Source: Cohnella ginsengisoli (lineage in GTDB: Bacteria; Bacillota; Bacilli; Paenibacillales; Paenibacillaceae). Taken from it: a stretch of DNA of 64,000 nt. Both the position numbers and the translations under genes were made by a program. The DNA is taken from positions 2,317,816 to 2,381,815 of the forward strand of contig NZ_JAPDHZ010000002.1 in the NCBI RefSeq assembly GCF_029525555.1, given 5' to 3'. Numbering within the stretch: position 1 is the stretch's first letter; each line of letters opens with the position of its first letter. A model generated the notes under the pieces. That model was given only the letters and a program-made list of their open reading frames with translations. It did not search any database and was not told the origin of the DNA. Shown here piece after piece: positions 60,001-64,000 of the stretch.

Positions 60001-62042
60001 ATGCCGCCCTCCTCCATCAGCAGCACGTTGGTCCGGATCGCATAGGCAGCCGCAGTCTCTTCGCTGACGGAGCGAGGACCTTCATGCGTCGGCCAGCCGA
60101 TTTCCGTAACCCAAATCGGCTTGACGTCCCCATACTCCGCCATGAGGTCTTTAAGCGCTTTGATCTGACCGATCATATTGCCGGCCTCGGGACTGAGCGG
60201 GTAAGTGTAAGGATGCACGGAGATCGCGTCCATGTATTTCGTTCCGTTTCCATCCGCGTCCATCATGTTGCGCAGCCACTTCAGATCGATGCCGCCGAGT
60301 GCTGTACCCATGACTTTATTATTAGGATCTACCGCTTTGAGCGCCTCGTAGGCAACCTTCAGCACGCGCGCATAGTCGGCTTCCGACCGGTTGGTCGGGT
60401 TAAACGGCGCGATATTCGGTTCGTTCCAAACTTCATAGTCGGTTACGCGGCCCTTTAAATGCGTAGCGACGAACGTGACATAGCGGCGGAAGCCTTCAAG
60501 CCCCTCCTCCGTGTACGGGAGCCCGCCTCCGTCGTAATATGGATTGCCGTAAGCCAGCAAGAACAAAGGCTTCAGGCCTTTCTCCAACGCGCTGTCGATC
60601 GTCTCGTCCCATTTGGGCAGGAAGTTCAGCTCGCCTTTGACCAGCTCGGCCTGTCCCCATCCGCCTCCGTCCCGAATGTACTGGAAGCCTCCCAGCTCCA
60701 GCAGCTCCAGATTTTCGCTCAGACTCCAGGTTTGGTCGAAGTGCGTATTCGCGGCAAAAATATCGTCGTTGCCTCTCGATGCATTGACCGGATAGACGCG
60801 GCTGAACGACGTCTTCTTTTCGATATGAATCGAACCGTCCGAATTCGTTGCCGATACGGTCAGATCGTAAATGCCATGTGCAGATGACGGGATGACAATT
60901 GGTCCTGCTTCGAGCGTCCCCTTGGCCGGAAGCTGCAAGCCGCTCACGCTGCTCTCGTACACGGTAGCGCCGACGCTGTTTTTCGCAAGCACATCCACGC
61001 GAAAGCTTTGCTCCGCATTCGTAAAGTCGGTGAGCTTCAGCATAAATGCCGCTTCCTCGCCATCCGGGAAGACGTTGCCCACACGATTGCTCGAAAGCTC
61101 CGCCTTGACGAGCTCCGTCGGCGGCTTCGGCGGCACCATGCCGCCCATAGTGACGATAAATGCGTCAATGTCCGCAGTGGCGTAGTCATCGCTGTTAAGC
61201 TGAACCCGGATCTTATTGTCCGTCCCTGCTTGCAACTTCACGACAACGGGCTCCGTCTCCGCGAAATGGTCCCAACCGCCCGTGACCGGGAAGTAGATCT
61301 TCTGCGGCTGCTTGGCACCGTTGACATAGAGACTTAAAAATTTCTGATCCGAGAAGCCGTTGGCATACCGGATGACGACTGTTGCATCGCCGCCCTCGCC
61401 CCCGTCGGCCGTTACTTCGCTATAGGCGCCAACATCGATCAGCGAGCCAACCACTTGGCCGCCTGAAGCCTGTCCTGCGTCCTGGATGCGTCCCAGACCG
61501 CCAAACGTGCCGTTTTCAGCCTCGTACGTTGCCGCCGGATACAGCGTCACCGTGTAGGCGTCGATGTCCGCCGTCGGGTAGTCGGTGCTGTCCAGCTGAA
61601 TCTTGATCGTATTGTTGTTTCCAGCGTTCAGAGAGACGACGATCGGATCCGTCTCCGCGAAGTTTGCCCAGCTGCCGGTTGGCGGAAAATAAACCTGTTG
61701 CTGCTTAACGCCATTCACGTATAAGCTGACAAACTTCGTGTCCTCAAAACCGTTGGCATATCGGATGACGACACCGGCCGTACCGCCTGCGCCGCCGTCC
61801 ACCTGAACGGACGTATACGCGCCGACTTGGACGAGCGCGCCGATGACCTTGCCGCCCGATGCCTGATCCGCGCTTTGCAGAGCGCCGCCACCGCCGTAGC
61901 TGCCATTTTCCGCTTCATAGACGACCGCGTTGCCGATTTGCTCCGCGCGCGCGATTGCCGCCGCCCCAAACGTTGCCTGAACGATCGCGGCTGCGAACAA
62001 CACGATTGCAAGTAAGCCGCAGATCCCTTTTTTCCATTGCAT
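57045..62042 (-). CDS. Multidomain S-layer-anchored glycoside hydrolase
   Basis: A 1,665-residue secreted cell-surface enzyme. The signal peptide is about 1-33 (cleavage near ARA-EQ). Two carbohydrate-binding modules of the CBM35/CBM6 kind lie at 40-168 and 172-298 (both YEAENG... with ADIDA). A beta-sandwich linker covers ~305-415. A GH39/GH5-like barrel covers ~420-800 with acid/base Glu541 (EVWNEPN) and nucleophile Glu647 (VTEIGWPT). Beta domains lie at 830-1015, a CBM9 module at ~1025-1228 (VDGVLTNGEWDG), a PST-rich linker at 1232-1272, an Ig-like part to 1480, and three SLH repeats at ~1483-1535, 1540-1595 and 1606-1663 that bind pyruvylated wall polymer. The frame is intact. A cre site precedes it, implying glucose repression. 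The substrate is probably a plant or microbial heteropolysaccharide. Confidence 0.93.
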   Translation of the reverse strand: MQWKKGICGLLAIVLFAAAIVQATFGAAAIARAEQIGNAVVYEAENGSYGGGGALQSADQASGGKVIGALVQVGAYTSVQVDGGAGGTAGVVIRYANGFEDTKFVSLYVNGVKQQQVYFPPTGSWANFAETDPIVVSLNAGNNNTIKIQLDSTDYPTADIDAYTVTLYPAATYEAENGTFGGLGRIQDAGQASGGQVVGSLIDVGAYSEVTADGGEGGDATVVIRYANGFSDQKFLSLYVNGAKQPQKIYFPVTGGWDHFAETEPVVVKLQAGTDNKIRVQLNSDDYATADIDAFIVTMGGMVPPKPPTELVKAELSSNRVGNVFPDGEEAAFMLKLTDFTNAEQSFRVDVLAKNSVGATVYESSVSGLQLPAKGTLEAGPIVIPSSAHGIYDLTVSATNSDGSIHIEKKTSFSRVYPVNASRGNDDIFAANTHFDQTWSLSENLELLELGGFQYIRDGGGWGQAELVKGELNFLPKWDETIDSALEKGLKPLFLLAYGNPYYDGGGLPYTEEGLEGFRRYVTFVATHLKGRVTDYEVWNEPNIAPFNPTNRSEADYARVLKVAYEALKAVDPNNKVMGTALGGIDLKWLRNMMDADGNGTKYMDAISVHPYTYPLSPEAGNMIGQIKALKDLMAEYGDVKPIWVTEIGWPTHEGPRSVSEETAAAYAIRTNVLLMEEGGIEKYFWYDFHNDGLDKTEPEHNFGLVKNKNDPNNPYGAKVGYVAYNTMTNKLTKARFVKSAKPDATLGLYQFRRDSDGKDVVVAWNQFNPRTVGLQLGAGPFKVTDMMGNSVDYQVTGGVLTTTVSDSPIFIEGAVTSLQSAAPGFSAEQPMPVVAAGETLTIALNRSASTASLSGELQAQLPTGWELEGDTSFGTGTDPIALKVKVPANEKEQSFAVRIRVESGGSTIGEVQVTPTVVGPVSLKLEPIPLKAGDWTKWSLQAQVSNHTSATELAGTLTVMEPAELAGSVSFDGIAPGETGTETIPVPAVNAKLNQVKVKIELSGGYTSEQTYPISFLAAEKDETAPTVDGVLTNGEWDGAMEIGLDQAEQVQAINDWGGLPDLSGKAYLKWDDEHLYLAVDGTDNIHSQTRTADGIWAGDSIQFAFDPARAADIGSIGYHEIGVALLADGSTQAWRWTAPAGKTTGNLTGIVSKAARNDDTKHTVYELAIPWSELVQDGTTVETGARFGFSLLINDDDGAGRRGWIEYMSGIGGAKDPNYFGDLVLAPASSTTPEPSTSPEPSTSPQPSTSPQPSTSPAPVIPTPTPTPAVEGGKLAKQPVLDTASGTATARVGTAELQAALKGAVKQADGTIKTTIELQKVEGSSRYGVELPPEVMNALDSSTVIEIKTPTGSIQVPGDLFARTEHEGAGSYGLVLGAMNADALSPSARAIVGDRPMIELHATADGQPIEWKDTGRPVTVSLPYVPTSAESASAEKLAAVYVDAAGNATLLPSARYDAATGTLVFRTTHFSVYAVAYVDRTFKDMTHSWARHAVEVLAAKGIVEGTSTDTFTPTANVTRADFVKMIMHALELQAEGNGGFEDVSSPSYYYDAVGAARALGIVKGTKGEFFRPQAAITREDAAVIAARALEAAGRLQPSSAGDPAYFADSSAIASYAAPSVAALREQGLLQGAPVNGKYMMNPKSNLSRQEAAQFIYQILKTRN

Positions 62043-62102
62043 GACTCAGACCTCCGATAGCTGCATTTTGGCATTTCGACCATCTGAAAAGAATCAATTA
62101 AT

Positions 62103-62116
62103 TTGAAGCGCTTTCA
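62103..62116 (-). promoter_or_regulatory. cre site upstream of the SLH glycosidase
   Basis: On the minus strand TGAAAGCGCTTCAA matches the CcpA consensus TGWAARCGYTWNCW at 13 of 14 positions, about 60 bp before the start codon. Confidence 0.65.
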
Positions 62117-62488
62117 GTATTGCTCGAACCATTTGCCGTCTCGGCGCTTTGGCCGGGATGCCTGTTCGAAAAAGCAATTCCCTCCTTACTTGGCGTCTAA
62201 CGGCTTTCCTAATTATAAAAAAGAGACGCCCCTTGCTCCCATGACCGTTCCTCCTCAGATGATGACGGATCCAATCCTGCTTGCGCGGGAGCGGTTAGAT
62301 ACGGACGATGAACTTTTCCAAAACAAAAAAAGCCTCCATTCTCAGCTCGCGCCGTGAAGGAGCCTTTTGTCTCCACGATGATCGCCTTCCTAACGAACGT
62401 TCGTTCGCAATAATCATTATACGAACTAGCGTTCGCAATCAAGGTTATATCTTATCTATTAATGGCCGAATTGCCTTCTATAGTAATG
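62117..62488. other. Intergenic region upstream of the SLH glycosidase
   Basis: No credible gene. It contains GAACGTTCG-type inverted repeats near 62,393-62,404 and 62,430-62,436 (AACGAACGTTCGTTCGC), which resemble a TetR-type operator, and A/T runs of a possible terminator near 62,325-62,370. Confidence 0.4.
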
Positions 62489-62790
62489 TGATGATCGTGG
62501 AGGGGTTGGGAACGGATCTGTTCGAGGTGATCCGGCAGCGGAAGCTAGAGGGCATTGCAAGCGCGCTAGTAGCCCATACGTGGGGCGCCGGGATCCGCGC
62601 TGAATCAAGTTAATCAATTACCAATATGCCGAAGTGGCGATCGCGGGATATCGCCGGGACGAATTCGGCTGGCTTGCTCACTATGAAGGCCGCAAAGCCG
62701 GGATCATTAAATTCGCGCCGACCCCACACAAGAAAGCATTTCGTTCGGTGGCTGGTGGTGGACGAAGCGAGAGATGCTGCGAGCGCCGGA
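62489..62790 (+). pseudogene. ATP-dependent DNA ligase, C-terminal remnant
   Basis: Pieces in two frames spell the middle and end of a bacterial ATP-dependent DNA ligase: GLGTDLFEVIRQRKLEGI, then after a lost base AKRASSPYVGRRDPR, a TGA where Trp is expected, and IKLINYQYAEVAIAGYRRDEFGWLAHYEGRKAGIIKF. The EGI-AKR segment corresponds to motif IV and RWIKL to motif V. The N-terminal nucleotidyltransferase part is absent. Frame loss, nonsense codon and truncation together indicate a true relic. Confidence 0.55.
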
Positions 62791-62823
62791 ATTTGTGAAA
62801 TTTTACAAATAAAAAACAGCGGG

Positions 62824-63663
62824 GGAACCTTTCATCGATCAACTGTCCAAACCAGGTGCGCGCAAAGATGGACGAGTTGATACGCTCTCCAGTTACACTA
62901 TTCGGTACATTTACAGTGTTCTCAGAAGCATCATGTCCAAGGCAGTTGAATGGCGATTGATCAAAGAAAACCCAATGTCCGGAATTAAAAAAGCCTAAGA
63001 TTGAAAAACGGGAAATGGAGTATTTCTCAAGCGAGGAAGCGGAGGCGGCCATAGCAGCCCTTTACAAGGAGCCGATTATGTGGAAGCTCTTCATGCTCGG
63101 AGCGATGATCGGCGGTTTTCGCCGCGGCGAGCTGGTTGCGTTGACTTGGGATGACGTAGATTTTGAAACAGGCACGCTCAGGATTGATGAGAGCATCTCC
63201 TTAATCCAGGACGGAGAAGCTGTCGTTGAGGATCCCAAAACAGAAAGCTCGGCAGCGACTGTAGACATGCCAAAATGGTACATGGAAGAACTTAAGACAT
63301 ACGAACGGGAATGGAAGAAAAATTTCTTTCATGTTCAAGATAAGTGGCAATGCACTGATGGCCGCCGTTATGTTTTCCATGCGGGATTCGGGAAACCGAT
63401 ATATTTTACGTATCCTACACAATGGTGGGACCGGTTCTTAAAGCGGCACGGCCTAAAGGATATCCGGCTTCATGATCTGCGACATACTACGGCTACGCTG
63501 CTCCTCGAGGCAGACACCGATCTCAAAAAAGATTCAAAACCGACTTCGGCACTCCCAATACTCGACCACTGCAGATCTATACACCCACGTCACGTAGAAG
63601 GCGAGTAAAGCGACCGCTGCAAAGTTTGATCGTTTTGACCCCCGCCCCGAGCTGCGAGGCTAA
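62824..63663 (+). pseudogene. Tyrosine recombinase (phage/ICE integrase) remnant
   Basis: Core-binding part FIDQLSKPGARKDGRVDTLSSYTIRYIYSVLRSIMSKAVEW, then the catalytic domain with Arg in GGFRRGELVALTW, HDLRHTTATLLLEA and Tyr in ADLYTHVT. A6 at 62987-62992 and A6 at 63525-63530 carry extra bases that could be sequencing errors. However, the N-terminal arm-binding domain is missing, and an in-frame TAG stands between HVT and KASKATAAKFDRFDPR, so the gene looks inactive. It sits next to the 3' end of tRNA-Leu, the usual attachment site of such integrases. Confidence 0.8.
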
Positions 63664-63747
63664 AGTTCGCTCCCACGCCGCTCCCACGATCCAAAAAGGA
63701 GAACGTATAATCCCCTTTGAATTCTTGTGCTCAAAAACAAAAATAAA

Positions 63748-63772
63748 AAAAATCCCTTACGTATTAAGGGAT
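63748..63772 (-). terminator. Terminator after tRNA-Leu
   Basis: On the minus strand AATCCCTT and AAGGGATT arms with a short loop are followed by T8. Confidence 0.85.
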
Positions 63773-63792
63773 TTCAGGGGGTTTTATAAAGT

Positions 63793-63875
63793 TGGTGCGC
63801 GTAGAGGGACTTGAACCCCCACGGTTGCCCGCCAGATCCTAAGTCTGGTGCGTCTGCCAATTCCGCCATACGCGC
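63793..63875 (-). tRNA. tRNA-Leu(TAG)
   Basis: Class II tRNA with a long variable arm, acceptor GCGCGTA, anticodon loop CTTAGGA, T-arm GGTTCAAGTC, CCA encoded. Confidence 0.95.
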
Positions 63876-63910
63876 ATGGCATTGATGGTTCCTTTAATCG
63901 TAAAACCAAA

Positions 63911-63985
63911 TGGCTGGGGATCTAGGGATCGAACCTAGGAATGACGGAGTCAAAGTCCGTTGCCTTACCGCTTGGCTAATCCCCA
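63911..63985 (-). tRNA. tRNA-Gln(TTG)
   Basis: Acceptor TGGGGAT paired with ATCCCCA, anticodon loop CTTTGAC, T-arm GGTTCGATCC, CCA encoded. It is upstream of tRNA-Leu in the same cluster. Confidence 0.95.
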
Positions 63986-64000
63986 ACGGATAAGATAATG

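Noticed and set aside
62308..62613. A 101-residue protein gene
   Set aside because: Its first half has no family features, and its second half is the frame of the decayed DNA ligase (LFEVIRQRKLEGI).

Overview
The window looks like a chromosome segment from a spore-former of the family Paenibacillaceae (Paenibacillus or Cohnella type). It carries a sigW-rsiW-cdaA-cdaR-glmM-glmS block with a glmS ribozyme, ppc, CUT1 sugar transporters with YesM/YesN-type two-component systems, an S-layer-anchored glycosidase with three SLH repeats, and tRNA genes. Base composition is mosaic: positions 1-22,900 are clearly less GC-rich than 22,950-57,000, and the cassette-like stretch 16,800-22,900 is the most AT-rich.

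Layout. (1) 1-9,450: a carbohydrate locus with a glycoside hydrolase fused to a sialidase-like domain (cut by the window edge), two permeases and a binding lipoprotein, a GH2 enzyme, a GntR-LacI hybrid regulator and a second sialidase-like lipoprotein. A shared CTAA-rich palindrome lies in front of three transcription units and probably makes them one regulon. (2) 9,500-16,800: amidohydrolase lipoprotein, OmpR-type response regulator and kinase with a truncated ABC ATPase, alpha/beta hydrolase with divergent Rrf2 regulator, and SDR enzyme with divergent AraC regulator. (3) 16,800-22,900: small accessory genes, all on the minus strand and mostly followed by a related palindromic element of about 80-95 bp. 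This resembles a gene-cassette array and is interrupted by an IS110-family element. (4) 22,957-33,800: conserved core operon (cell-wall precursor, c-di-AMP, sigma-W) and PEP carboxylase. (5) 34,000-42,300: methyltransferases, DUF1304 protein, a 51-bp minisatellite, five tRNA genes, a heterodimeric ABC exporter and a CBM9-like protein. (6) 42,600-62,050: a polysaccharide-use region with two binding lipoproteins, two kinase/regulator pairs, a GH140-like hydrolase, two permeases and a 1,665-residue SLH glycosidase. (7) 62,480-64,000: decayed DNA ligase and integrase genes next to tRNA-Leu and tRNA-Gln.

Caution on data quality: more than twenty genes, including glmM, are interrupted by single-base indels, nearly all +1 in runs of five or more identical bases. 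This is best explained by sequencing error, so I give full gene spans and state where each frame breaks. Genes that appear truly decayed are the ABC ATPase at 12.8-13.5 kb, the ligase fragment and the integrase.
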